DNA of 17,032 bases, taken from the NCBI GenBank assembly GCA_004554075.1, contig SFOB01000052.1, positions 1 through 17,032 of the forward strand, written 5' to 3'. Origin of the DNA: Treponema sp. GTDB lineage: Bacteria; Spirochaetota; Spirochaetia; Treponematales; Treponemataceae. Below are positions 6,659 to 13,999 of the stretch, piece by piece. Within the stretch, counting starts at the first letter, position 1. Each line of letters starts with the position of its first letter. Position numbers and translations under genes: made by a program. The notes beneath the pieces were generated by a model. It saw only the letters and a list, made by a program, of their open reading frames with translations, was not told the DNA's origin and did not search any database.

Positions 6659-7153
6659 ATGAAAGTTGCGATATTTTTTGGTTCTAAATCCGACAAGGAT
6701 ACCATGAAAAAGGCGGCCGATGTTCTCACAGAGTTCGGCGTAGACTACAAGGCTTATATCATTTCTGCCCACAGAGCCGGGGCTTTACTCAAGCAGACAG
6801 TTGAAGAAGTTGAAAAAGACGGATGTCAGGTAATCATTGCCGGTGCCGGATTAGCAGCTGCACTCCCTGGAGTTATTGCAGGAATTACAACACTTCCTGT
6901 AATTGGTGTACCACTCGAGTGTGTTAGCGACAAATCAAATGGTCTTGGCGGTATGGATGCCCTTTTGAGCATTGTTCAGATGCCACCACAGATTCCTGTT
7001 GCAACTGTTGGTATTAACAGCGCAAAGAATGCAGCTTACTTAGCTTTGCAGATTCTTGCATTAAACGACAAAGAACTTTCACAGAAATTAAAAGATTTTA
7101 GAAAGAAGCTTGCAGACGACGCTGCGGCTTCTGGCTTGGATGTTAAATTTTAA
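6659..7153 (+). CDS. purE: Divergent class I-like PurE (aminoimidazole ribonucleotide carboxylase/mutase)
   Basis: This 164-residue protein acts in de novo purine synthesis at the AIR to CAIR step; class I enzymes convert N5-CAIR to CAIR. GSKSD (8-12) and SAHR with the catalytic His38 (36-39) are present, and so is LLSIVQMP (102-109). Two normally conserved places differ. SAHRTP is SAHRAG, and the GAGGAAHLPG segment is GAGLAAALPG (62-71), so its His is Ala68. There are also about four extra residues before the LLSIVQMP strand. Class II PurE has GRSNALSG instead, so this is closer to class I. No SD is present and the promoter suggests leaderless translation. purM follows after 12 bases; no purK is in the window. 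Confidence 0.85.
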   Translation: MKVAIFFGSKSDKDTMKKAADVLTEFGVDYKAYIISAHRAGALLKQTVEEVEKDGCQVIIAGAGLAAALPGVIAGITTLPVIGVPLECVSDKSNGLGGMDALLSIVQMPPQIPVATVGINSAKNAAYLALQILALNDKELSQKLKDFRKKLADDAAASGLDVKF

Positions 7154-7165
7154 TAGGAGCAAACA

Positions 7166-8260
7166 ATGGCAAACTACAAAGAGTCTGGTGTTGACGTAGA
7201 AGAAGGTTACCGCGCGGTAGATAAGTACAAGGAACAGGTAAAGAGAACTGTAGTTCCAGGTCTTTTGACTGGTCTTGGAAGCTTTAACGGTATGTTCGAA
7301 GTGCCTAAGGGTATTAAGAATCCTGTTATGGTAAGTGGAACTGACGGTGTTGGAACTAAGCTTGATGTTGCTTTCCAGATGAAAAAATATGACACTGTTG
7401 GTATTGACTGTGTTGCCATGAGCGTAAACGACATTCTCTGCTCTGGTGTTCAGACTCTTTTCTTCCTTGATTATGTTGCCTGCGGTAAGCTCGACGCTGA
7501 TGTTGCTGCTGAACTTGTAAAGGGGGTTGCAGACGGATGTGTTGATACTGGTTGTGCTCTTCTTGGTGGTGAAACTGCTGAGATGCCTGGCTTCTATGAC
7601 ATTGGAAAATATGACCTTGCCGGCTTTGGTGTTGGTGTAGGTGAAAAGAAAGATATGATTACCGGCCAGGATATCCGCGAAGGTGATGTTCTTATCGGCT
7701 TGTCTTCAACTGGTGTTCACTCAAACGGCTTCAGCCTTGTTCGCAAACTTGTTCCAAATGTAAATGATCCTTTTGTTGTAAACGGAACTGATACTGGTAA
7801 GACTATTGGTGAAGTTCTTCTTACACCTACACGTATTTACGTAAAGCCTGTTATGGAAGTTCTTGGAAAATACCGCAAGGCTATCCATGGTATGGTTCAC
7901 GTAACTGGCGGCGGATTCTTTGAAAATATTCCACGTATGTATCCAAAAGCTAAAGAGGGCAAGAAGCAGCTGATTTCTGTAATTAAGAGAGCAAGCTGGG
8001 ATATTCCTCCTGTATTCGGTGAACTCATTCGTCGTGGTGCTGATTTTGATAACGTTTACAATACATTCAATATGGGTATTGGTTTTGTTCTTGCTGTAAA
8101 TGCAAAAGAGGCTGATGCTGTTCTTGAAATGTTCAACGCTAATGCTTCTAAGTATCACAAGGACTACTGCCCTGATATGAAGGCATACAAGATTGGCCGC
8201 GTAGAATACGCTAAGGGCGAAGTAAAGTCTCAGCGCGACGCAGTACTTTTCGAGGATTAG
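7166..8260 (+). CDS. purM: Phosphoribosylformylglycinamidine cyclo-ligase (AIR synthetase)
   Basis: PurM closes FGAM to AIR using ATP, the step just before PurE. The 364-residue length is close to the usual one. Diagnostic motifs are present: SGTDGVGTKLDVAF (57-70), the DCVAMSVNDI segment (81-90), GGETAEMPGFY (134-144), LIGLSSTGVHSNGFSLVRKL, and HVTGGGFFENIPR near 247-259. ATG 7166 has AGGAG (7155-7159) 6 bases upstream. It lies 12 bases after purE, so the two are co-transcribed. Downstream, a hairpin at 8283-8310 separates it from purN. Confidence 0.96.
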   Translation: MANYKESGVDVEEGYRAVDKYKEQVKRTVVPGLLTGLGSFNGMFEVPKGIKNPVMVSGTDGVGTKLDVAFQMKKYDTVGIDCVAMSVNDILCSGVQTLFFLDYVACGKLDADVAAELVKGVADGCVDTGCALLGGETAEMPGFYDIGKYDLAGFGVGVGEKKDMITGQDIREGDVLIGLSSTGVHSNGFSLVRKLVPNVNDPFVVNGTDTGKTIGEVLLTPTRIYVKPVMEVLGKYRKAIHGMVHVTGGGFFENIPRMYPKAKEGKKQLISVIKRASWDIPPVFGELIRRGADFDNVYNTFNMGIGFVLAVNAKEADAVLEMFNANASKYHKDYCPDMKAYKIGRVEYAKGEVKSQRDAVLFED

Positions 8261-8282
8261 GCTACAATCGAAGAACCGTTAA

Positions 8283-8310
8283 AAAACGAGCTGCGACAGC
8301 GGGTCGTTTT
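8283..8310 (+). terminator. Hairpin between purM and purN, possible attenuator
   Basis: AAAACGA (8283-8289) pairs with TCGTTTT (8304-8310), enclosing GCTG-CGA-CAGC (8290-8300) and an unpaired GGG. The A-run/T-run stem can act as a weak terminator, but no separate U-tail follows. Confidence 0.4.
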
Positions 8311-8370
8311 AGGTTCATCGATAAAATGCCTCAGGTGCGAGACTTGCGAGCACCATTTAGGAATGTGGAT

Positions 8371-9003
8371 ATGGATGTTTTAAAAACGGCAGTACTTGTA
8401 AGTGGTGGTGGAACTAATTTGCAGGCTTTGATTGATTATCAGGCCGCTCAGGGCGACTCTTGCCCTTACAAAATTGTCTGTGTAATATCTGACTCAAAAA
8501 AAGCCTTTGCCCTTGAAAGAGCTGCAAAGGCTGGAATCCCAACAGCAATCTGTTCGCCTTACGCTGTTATGGGCGAAGAGGTTGCAAAGGCAAGTGACCG
8601 CGATACAAAGCGTCTTGCTGTTTCAAATGCTATGCTTGAGGCCTGCGAAAAATACGGCGCTCAGGCAATTGTAGAAGCCGGCTGTCTTACTGTTCTTGCC
8701 GGTGACATCTTAAAGAAATACGAAAATCGAATTATAAATCTTCATCCGGCTCTGCTGCCAAAGTTTGGTGGAGTAGGTATGTTCGGTCATCATGTTCACG
8801 AGGCTGTAATTGCGGCCGGTGAAAAAGAAAGCGGTTGTACAATCCACATTGCAGATGGTGGCTGTGATACAGGACGAATCTTGATTCAGAAGAAGGTTCC
8901 TGTAATGCCTGACGATACTCCTGACTCTCTTTATGCACGCATCGCTCCAAAAGAGCACGAGGCAATTGTTGAAGGCCTCTGTATGCTTGCAAAAGGTCTC
9001 TAA
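8371..9003 (+). CDS. purN: Phosphoribosylglycinamide formyltransferase
   Basis: PurN transfers a formyl group from 10-formyl-THF to GAR, step three of purine synthesis. The 210-residue protein shows the nucleotide-binding N-terminus (AVLVSGGGTNLQALID, 7-22) and the catalytic triad equivalents Asn123, His125 (NLHPALLPK) and Asp166 (CDTGRIL). The loop after HPALLPK (FGGVGMFGHHVHEAV) is somewhat longer than in E. coli PurN. The usual AGFMRIL-like segment reads AGCLTVL. ATG 8371 with AGGA at 8359-8362 (8 bases) is preferred to ATG 8326, which lacks an SD and adds 15 non-family residues. It is probably in the purE-purM operon, with attenuation in between. Confidence 0.9.
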   Translation: MDVLKTAVLVSGGGTNLQALIDYQAAQGDSCPYKIVCVISDSKKAFALERAAKAGIPTAICSPYAVMGEEVAKASDRDTKRLAVSNAMLEACEKYGAQAIVEAGCLTVLAGDILKKYENRIINLHPALLPKFGGVGMFGHHVHEAVIAAGEKESGCTIHIADGGCDTGRILIQKKVPVMPDDTPDSLYARIAPKEHEAIVEGLCMLAKGL

Positions 9004-9040
9004 TCATTTAATAAATCTTAATAAAATCTTAAAAAAAAGT

Positions 9041-9069
9041 TTGTGAAATTCTAGATTCTGGGTTATACT
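9041..9069 (+). promoter_or_regulatory. Promoter of the DUF2147-type gene
   Basis: TTGTGA (9041-9046), 17 bases, TATACT (9064-9069). The expected +1 near 9076 lies inside the perfect palindrome at 9070-9092. Confidence 0.65.
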
Positions 9070-9092
9070 ATATGATAGTATTACTATCATAT
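9070..9092 (+). promoter_or_regulatory. Perfect 10-bp inverted repeat at +1: operator or 5' UTR hairpin
   Basis: ATATGATAGT (9070-9079), three bases ATT, then ACTATCATAT (9083-9092). It starts one base after the -10 and ends one base before the SD (AGAAGGAG, 9093-9100). It could be a repressor operator or an RNA hairpin next to the SD. Confidence 0.65.
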
Positions 9093-9107
9093 AGAAGGAG
9101 ATATGTT

Positions 9108-9608
9108 ATGAAAAAACTTATTGCTTTATTTGCAGCAGTTCTTCTTGTAGGAACAATGTGTTTCGCTGCTGATCCTGCAGAAGGATACTGGATCAGTGTC
9201 GATGAAAAGACAAACAAGCCGACAGCCGGCTGGCAGATTTGGGAGCAGGGTGGAAAACTCAGTGGAAAAATTCTTTCTGTTGCTGACATGCCTCAGGATC
9301 AGATTGCTGATGGCGGAAAGGGTAAACATTATGACAACTTTATGAATGGTGTTGATGTTGGAACTTTGCGTTCTGTTGGAACAACCTGGATCTGGGATCT
9401 TAGAAAGGATGCAGAAGGAAAGTGGTCTAAAGGTTATATCATTGATCCGGGTGACGGAAAACGCTATGCCTGCGAGATTACATATCACAAAGCTGATGGT
9501 AAGAAATACAAGGTAAACACTCTTGAGATGCGCGGAAAAGTTGGTCCATTTGGACGCAGCCAGTTCTGGCACACTGCAACAAAAGAAGAAGCAGAAGCAC
9601 TCAGATAG
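9108..9608 (+). CDS. Exported DUF2147-type protein
   Basis: This 166-residue protein has a classical signal peptide (MKKLIALFAAVLLVGTMCFA) and likely cleavage after Ala20. The mature part resembles DUF2147: GYWISVDEKTNKPTAGWQIWEQGGKLSGKI, then a segment near WIWDLRKDAEGKWSKGYIIDPGDGKRY and a strand-rich end with FGRSQFWHTA. The family is a small periplasmic beta-rich fold of unknown function. ATG 9108 has AGAAGGAG 7 bases upstream. The gene appears monocistronic, with its own promoter, palindrome and strong terminator, which implies dedicated regulation. Confidence 0.78.
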   Translation: MKKLIALFAAVLLVGTMCFAADPAEGYWISVDEKTNKPTAGWQIWEQGGKLSGKILSVADMPQDQIADGGKGKHYDNFMNGVDVGTLRSVGTTWIWDLRKDAEGKWSKGYIIDPGDGKRYACEITYHKADGKKYKVNTLEMRGKVGPFGRSQFWHTATKEEAEALR

Positions 9609-9625
9609 TCTATAAAGCATAAAAA

Positions 9626-9680
9626 GAGGCACTTCGGTCTGGGAGTCAGTTTATTCAGAACGAAGTGCTTCTGTTTTTTT
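9626..9680 (+). terminator. Strong Rho-independent terminator
   Basis: GAGGCACTTCG (9626-9636) pairs with CGAAGTGCTTC (9661-9671) with one G-U. TCTG/CAGA extends it inward past an internal loop. The tail is TGTTTTTTT. Confidence 0.88.
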
Positions 9681-9701
9681 AAAGGAAATAATCAGCAGAT
9701 A

Positions 9702-10208
9702 ATGATTGGCTTAATAGTTGCACGTTCTACTAATAATGTAATTGGAAAAAAAGGCTGTATTCCCTGGAATATTGATGGAGAAAAGCAACAGTTTAAAGAG
9801 CTGACAACTGGAAATGTTGTTGTAATGGGGCGGAAAACCTACGAGGAAATAGGCCACCCTTTACCAGGTAGAAAAACTATTGTTGTTTCCAGAAGTAAGA
9901 ATTTCGAAGGAGAGAATCTGAAAACTGCAGGCTCTGTAAAAGAAGCTCTTGCACTTGCTGATAGAGAATACAAAGGCTGTGATGTTTTTATTGCCGGTGG
10001 CTTTGAAGTTTATAAAGAAGCCATTCCTTATGTTGATGTAATGTATATCACAGAGATTCAGATTAACATAGAAGATGGAGACGTCTTCTTTCCTGAATTT
10101 GATAAAAAGGGTTTTGACTTTTCTGCCGGAGAAAGGGCAGGAAATGAAATAAAATATATTCGAACAATTTATAAGAGGAGATCTAATTTTGAAAAAACAG
10201 ATTGTTAA
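9702..10208 (+). CDS. folA: Dihydrofolate reductase
   Basis: It reduces dihydrofolate to tetrahydrofolate with NADPH, supplying one-carbon carriers to PurN and thymidylate synthesis. The 168-residue length is normal. Seen are ARSTNNVIGKKGCIPW (7-22), the catalytic acid as Glu27 instead of Asp, FKELTTGNVVVMGRKTYEEIG (31-51), LPGRKTIVVSRS and the cofactor-binding AGGFEVYKEAIP. AAAGGA is 15 bases from the ATG, unusually far. An AATAAT hexamer at 9687-9692 with no good -35 could instead give a nearly leaderless start. The 3' end overlaps the next gene by 20 bases. Confidence 0.93.
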   Translation: MIGLIVARSTNNVIGKKGCIPWNIDGEKQQFKELTTGNVVVMGRKTYEEIGHPLPGRKTIVVSRSKNFEGENLKTAGSVKEALALADREYKGCDVFIAGGFEVYKEAIPYVDVMYITEIQINIEDGDVFFPEFDKKGFDFSAGERAGNEIKYIRTIYKRRSNFEKTDC

Positions 10209-11175
10209 ACTTACCAGCATTTTAATGCTGACACTTTTCTCTGCATTTGCACTTTATGCAGAAAATGCAGATGAAGAAAAATCACCATGGGCTTTGTCTC
10301 TTACAACAGATGCCGCTTTTGATTTTAAGTCTGATTATGTTTCAGGCCCAACACATTTTGCACCTATCACAAAAGTTTATGGTGGAATTGAAGCTTGTAT
10401 TACCTTGAATGGGTCTTACACACTTGCTACTCCGCTTGGCGAAAGCTGGCTTGTAAAAGATGCACATGTGGCTTTTGGTGCTGCAATGGAGTTAAGCCCA
10501 ATCACATTCAAACCAACCCTCAGCATTGAATTCCAGCCACTTCCTTTCTTTGTATTGAGCGCCGGTGGTTCTTTTGGTATCGGTTGGAACATGCTGGGCT
10601 TTGAAGGCTTGTGTGCATATGATTATTACTTTGATGAATATCAGAAGCTTTCAACCTTTGAGCATCCATATTACGAAGCATGGGCAAAGGCTACCATTAT
10701 GTTTGATACAGGTGCAATCTTTGCAGGCGACTGGACTCATGTAGTAATGATGGCAAACTTTAAGACTATGTATGCTGGTCTTATGAACATTGGAAGAAAT
10801 ACTGTTTATGAATGGCAGGCTTCAAAGAATCAGGTACAGGGTTTGCAGTATGATGCTCAGGTAGTACTTGGATATCAGATGCCTCTCGTTCTTTCTCTTG
10901 CAGGTATCAGATTCCAGGCAACAGGTCATTTTGACGGCAGTGATTATGGAGCAATTAATTCTACCTTTGACGGTGCATTTGCATCAATTTCTTTAAGTCC
11001 ATTGTTCCAGTTCAGCTTCGGTGATAAAGATTCTTTGATTTGTCTTCTTGACTTCTCTAGCCGCAGAAGCTTTGCAGAGTCAAATTCTGCTTATGAAGAT
11101 GTTAGACTCCATACAGTTGGCCGCGAATGGTATTTCAGAAGAGTTGCCTTCAGCTATACTCATAAATTCTTTTAA
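10189..11175 (+). CDS. Probable outer-membrane beta-barrel protein
   Basis: The 328-residue product has an N-terminal signal peptide (MKKQIVKLTSILMLTLFSAFALYA) and then alternating, aromatic-rich segments typical of membrane beta-strands. It ends FSYTHKFF, with a C-terminal Phe as barrel-assembly substrates usually have. I recognise no named family. The start is TTG 10189, supported by AGAGGAG (10174-10180) 8 bases upstream and by the signal peptide beginning there. It lies inside folA, so the two are translationally coupled. A strong terminator follows. Location is inferred from these features; substrate or role is unknown. Confidence 0.75.
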   Translation: MKKQIVKLTSILMLTLFSAFALYAENADEEKSPWALSLTTDAAFDFKSDYVSGPTHFAPITKVYGGIEACITLNGSYTLATPLGESWLVKDAHVAFGAAMELSPITFKPTLSIEFQPLPFFVLSAGGSFGIGWNMLGFEGLCAYDYYFDEYQKLSTFEHPYYEAWAKATIMFDTGAIFAGDWTHVVMMANFKTMYAGLMNIGRNTVYEWQASKNQVQGLQYDAQVVLGYQMPLVLSLAGIRFQATGHFDGSDYGAINSTFDGAFASISLSPLFQFSFGDKDSLICLLDFSSRRSFAESNSAYEDVRLHTVGREWYFRRVAFSYTHKFF

Positions 11176-11213
11176 TCTGTTTATTTAATCTTAATTAAGT
11201 AAAACTTGATAAG

Positions 11214-11263
11214 TCCCCCGGACATTGTGCATATACAATATACACAATACCCGGGGGATTTTT
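11214..11263 (+). terminator. Strong terminator at the convergent junction
   Basis: TCCCCCGG (11214-11221) pairs with CCGGGGGA (11251-11258), with a nested ATTGTG/CACAAT, followed by TTTTTATT. On the minus strand the same hairpin lacks a good U-tail, so it mainly stops plus-strand transcription. Confidence 0.85.
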
Positions 11264-11277
11264 ATTGTAAAGAAAAA

Positions 11278-12972
11278 CTATTCTGCCCTGGAGTAGTACT
11301 CTTCCAGTTTTGGACGGGCAGCTACATAATATTTTTCCAGCTGCTTGTCAAAATGCTTTCCAAAGCTTTCCATCATAATAGAATCAGCCTTTTCAAAAGA
11401 CATTGCTTCCTTGTAAACGCGTTTACTTACAAGGGCATCATAAACATCAGCAACAGCCATAATGCGGGCTTCAAGAGGAATCTCTTCTCCCTTTAAGCCT
11501 TCCGGGTAGCCCGAGCCATCCCAGCGTTCGTGGTGATAATGAGCAACATTTTCCGCAAGCAGATGGAAGGCAAAATCATCAGTTCCTTTAAGAATCTCAT
11601 GAACTATGCGGGCACCTTCTGCGGCGTGAGTTTTCATCTTGTTAAATTCTTCATCTGTAAAGCGGCCAGGTTTGCGTAAGATTGCATCATCAACGGCAAT
11701 CTTTCCAAGGTCATGCATAGGAGCTGCTTTTATAATGTTATGACAAAACTCAGGAGAAAGTTTGAGACGCTGGTCGCTCTTGTCTTTCTGGATTTCAGAA
11801 ATCAGGATATTAACAACTTCGCTGGTTCTTTTAATATGGCCACCGGTAGAGTTGTCACGACTTTCTACCATGGTTGCCATACTCAAAATCAGGTTGTTAT
11901 GCATTTCAACAATATGTTCTGTTTTCTGGGTAACCTCATCACGAAGCTTGTCATTAAAGCCGTTCAAAAGCGAAATATATTTCTGGTCTTTTGTATCATC
12001 CTGCATGTAAAGAATGTAGCCACGGTTTATGCGGCCGTCATAAAGCCTGTTAATATCAACCTGATAAATCTGATCATTATAATTCTTAAAGAAAGAATTC
12101 TTTTTAGGGTTGATAATATAGTCCCGGATCTTGCTGACAATTTCATTTTTTAATTCAGTATTTTTCAGGATAGAATCATCAATTCTTAATTCCGAAAGTT
12201 CAGGGTAAATTCTTTTTGCAAACTGATTGCTTCCAAGGTAGTTAAAGCCATCGTCAAAAGAAACAAAGCCTGTTTTTCCATTAAAGGCAATGGTTTCAAT
12301 TACAGTCTCTGTAACATCATAAAGTACAATGCGGCGGCTTATAATAAGCAGAACTGCCTGGCAGGAAATATAAGAGAGAGGCATGAGGTCAACTTTGAGA
12401 TGGAAAATCTTTCCTGCAAAGAAGAGGGAGATAGTAATAATTTCGCAGGCAAGCATGTAGTGCAGGTTATGGCGCGAAACATCATTCTTCTTTTTAATTG
12501 CATAAAAAGTTGCCCCGATTGTAAAGAGCATATAAATACACAGCTGAATGTAATAGAGGGTATGAACAATGCCGTATGATTTATGAATAACAAGATAACC
12601 GTTTATCAGCTCTCCTGTAACCTCCTTGTAAAAAAGTCCGCAATAGCCGATGCTAAGAACACAAAGATAAAAAACTGTAGAAATGGCAAGCAGCAGAATT
12701 CTTATTCCCTTTTTTATATCCAGATTACAAAGATTAAAAATTGCATACATCAAAAAAATATGCAGATAGGAGCCAAGATAAGTTACTTTAATTCCAAGAA
12801 TTGCTTCTGGTACTGTTGATGAAAGTGAAACCAGAAAATAGCCCATGTTTGCAATAGGAATAAAAGAAAAAATCAGGGTCAGGAAAATAGAAAATCTCTT
12901 TCTCCAGATGACTGCATAAATCCCCGTCAATATCAGGGAAATAACGAAAAGAAGGGAATAATACACTTTCAT
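11278..12972 (-). CDS. Seven-transmembrane sensor with C-terminal HD-GYP domain (probable c-di-GMP phosphodiesterase)
   Basis: This 564-residue inner-membrane protein has seven hydrophobic helices within residues 1-213, resembling the N-terminal 7TM region of some histidine kinases. A PAS-like segment follows (about 225-330), then a short coiled linker and an HD-GYP domain (360-560). Metal and substrate motifs are intact: His379, His420-Asp421 with Lys424, His449, His480-His481 and GYP at 488-490 in the HHERWDGSGYPEGLKG segment. Such domains hydrolyse c-di-GMP to GMP or pGpG. No close SD is seen; GGAG is 12 bases from the ATG. The ligand is unknown. It has a diguanylate cyclase counterpart at 15093-16535. 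Confidence 0.9.
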   Translation of the reverse strand: MKVYYSLLFVISLILTGIYAVIWRKRFSIFLTLIFSFIPIANMGYFLVSLSSTVPEAILGIKVTYLGSYLHIFLMYAIFNLCNLDIKKGIRILLLAISTVFYLCVLSIGYCGLFYKEVTGELINGYLVIHKSYGIVHTLYYIQLCIYMLFTIGATFYAIKKKNDVSRHNLHYMLACEIITISLFFAGKIFHLKVDLMPLSYISCQAVLLIISRRIVLYDVTETVIETIAFNGKTGFVSFDDGFNYLGSNQFAKRIYPELSELRIDDSILKNTELKNEIVSKIRDYIINPKKNSFFKNYNDQIYQVDINRLYDGRINRGYILYMQDDTKDQKYISLLNGFNDKLRDEVTQKTEHIVEMHNNLILSMATMVESRDNSTGGHIKRTSEVVNILISEIQKDKSDQRLKLSPEFCHNIIKAAPMHDLGKIAVDDAILRKPGRFTDEEFNKMKTHAAEGARIVHEILKGTDDFAFHLLAENVAHYHHERWDGSGYPEGLKGEEIPLEARIMAVADVYDALVSKRVYKEAMSFEKADSIMMESFGKHFDKQLEKYYVAARPKLEEYYSRAE

Positions 12973-12983
12973 AACTATATAAC

Positions 12984-13002
12984 ACTCCGCAGGAGTTTTT
13001 TT
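12984..13002 (+). terminator. Short plus-strand hairpin with T-run, antisense to local genes
   Basis: ACTCC-GCA-GGAGT (12984-12996) then a seven-T run. The stem is only 5 bp. It points against the minus-strand genes, lying between the esterase stop and the HD-GYP start, where it overlaps the latter's upstream region. Confidence 0.35.
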
Positions 13003-13007
13003 ATTAC

Positions 13008-13925
13008 CTATTTAATAAGCGAACGGAAGAAGCTGCATTCCTCATCATTACAAACAACTGCTTCTGAAAGCTTAGGGTCGCAATGGAAAACGTGCCAGAG
13101 AGGCTGCTCTGCAGTACCGTAGCAGTGGAACTCATTCTGAACCTTTACAGCATCCAGTGCCTGTTTAATTATCGGAGCCTGCGCTTTTAAGAAGTCTCCT
13201 TCACAGGTCATAATAAAGGCCGGCGGGAAGTCAGGGCAAACATGAGCTGCAGTATCCAGAAGTTCAACTTCTTCTTTTGTACCACCCTTTGGCATAAGGC
13301 CACTTAATAGGAGCTTAATCTGCTTGTCATTATCATCAAGAGTATACTTTCCGCAGTTGAGTGCAACGCCACGCAGAGTAAGATTCTTCTCATGAATAAA
13401 ATCAAAATTCTTTCCAAAGTCTTTATTTGTAATTGCATCAGTATAAAGGGTAAGAAGATGACCGCCGGCAGAGTCTCCAACTGCAAAAACATTTGAAGTG
13501 TCAAAACCGTAGGCTGCGGCATTGTCTGCTGTCCACTGGAAAACCTTTTCTGTATCCTGCAAAGAAGCCGGGAACTTTGCTTCAGGAGCAAGGCGGTAAG
13601 AATAATTTACAACTGCAAAACCGCGCTGAGCAAGACGCATACAGTACCACTGATATCTGTATTTGTCGCCGTAAACCCAGGCACCGCCGTGAACACTGAT
13701 AATTACCGGGAGTTTTTTAAGAGAACCGTCTGCTTCAACAGCATCTTTTGGACGGTAAACATCAAGATACTGCCATTTTTTGAATTTTTTATCGTTACCG
13801 TAAAGAATATCATCGTAACGGGTGATATCTGCCGGTGTAGTTTGTCCTGCATCACGTTTTTTGTCGCCGCTGCCAAAAGTATGTCTTATCTTTCTGGAAA
13901 CAAAAAACTGTTTAAGAGTAATCAT
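13008..13925 (-). CDS. Alpha/beta-hydrolase esterase of the HSL-like family
   Basis: This 305-residue hydrolase has the oxyanion-hole motif HGGAW (79-83), the nucleophile elbow GDSAGG with Ser152, a likely acid at Asp244 (CEGDF) and His278 (LWHVF). NYSYRLAPEAKFPASLQD (107-124) is characteristic of carboxylesterases acting on small acyl esters. No signal peptide is seen, so it is probably cytoplasmic. The first 45 residues are charged and not conserved. ATG 13925 has a strong SD (GGAGGG). It is driven by an extended -10 promoter divergent from the Nudix gene. Natural substrate is unknown. Confidence 0.88.
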   Translation of the reverse strand: MITLKQFFVSRKIRHTFGSGDKKRDAGQTTPADITRYDDILYGNDKKFKKWQYLDVYRPKDAVEADGSLKKLPVIISVHGGAWVYGDKYRYQWYCMRLAQRGFAVVNYSYRLAPEAKFPASLQDTEKVFQWTADNAAAYGFDTSNVFAVGDSAGGHLLTLYTDAITNKDFGKNFDFIHEKNLTLRGVALNCGKYTLDDNDKQIKLLLSGLMPKGGTKEEVELLDTAAHVCPDFPPAFIMTCEGDFLKAQAPIIKQALDAVKVQNEFHCYGTAEQPLWHVFHCDPKLSEAVVCNDEECSFFRSLIK

Positions 13926-13949
13926 TTTATCCCTCCAAAGGTATTTTCC

Positions 13950-13978
13950 ATTATACCATAGAATTTGCAGAAATCCAA
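13950..13978 (-). promoter_or_regulatory. Esterase promoter, minus strand, extended -10
   Basis: On the minus strand: TTGGAT (13978-13973), 17 bases, consensus TATAAT (13955-13950) preceded by TGG, an extended -10. It overlaps the divergent Nudix promoter at 13964-13992. Confidence 0.75.
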
Positions 13979-13992
13979 AAAAATAGTAAAAT
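13964..13992 (+). promoter_or_regulatory. Nudix gene promoter, plus strand, interleaved with the esterase promoter
   Basis: TTTGCA (13964-13969), 17 bases, TAAAAT (13987-13992), then 7 bases to ATG 14000, putting +1 on or next to the start codon. No SD is visible. Confidence 0.6.
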
Positions 13993-13999
13993 TAAAAAT

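Noticed and set aside
6659..7153. Class II PurE as in Treponema denticola
   Set aside because: It lacks the AGRSNALSG motif and keeps LLSIVQMP and SAHR as in class I.
7721..8158. Long open frame antisense to purM, and similar ones opposite the PurN, FolA and DUF2147 genes
   Set aside because: They are mirrors of strong coding genes, with no SD and no protein-like conservation.
8326..8370. Upstream ATG 8326 as purN start
   Set aside because: It has no SD and adds 15 residues unlike the family, whereas ATG 8371 has AGGA at a good distance.
12984..13002. Terminator for the esterase gene
   Set aside because: The T-run lies on the plus strand, so the hairpin points the wrong way for that minus-strand gene.
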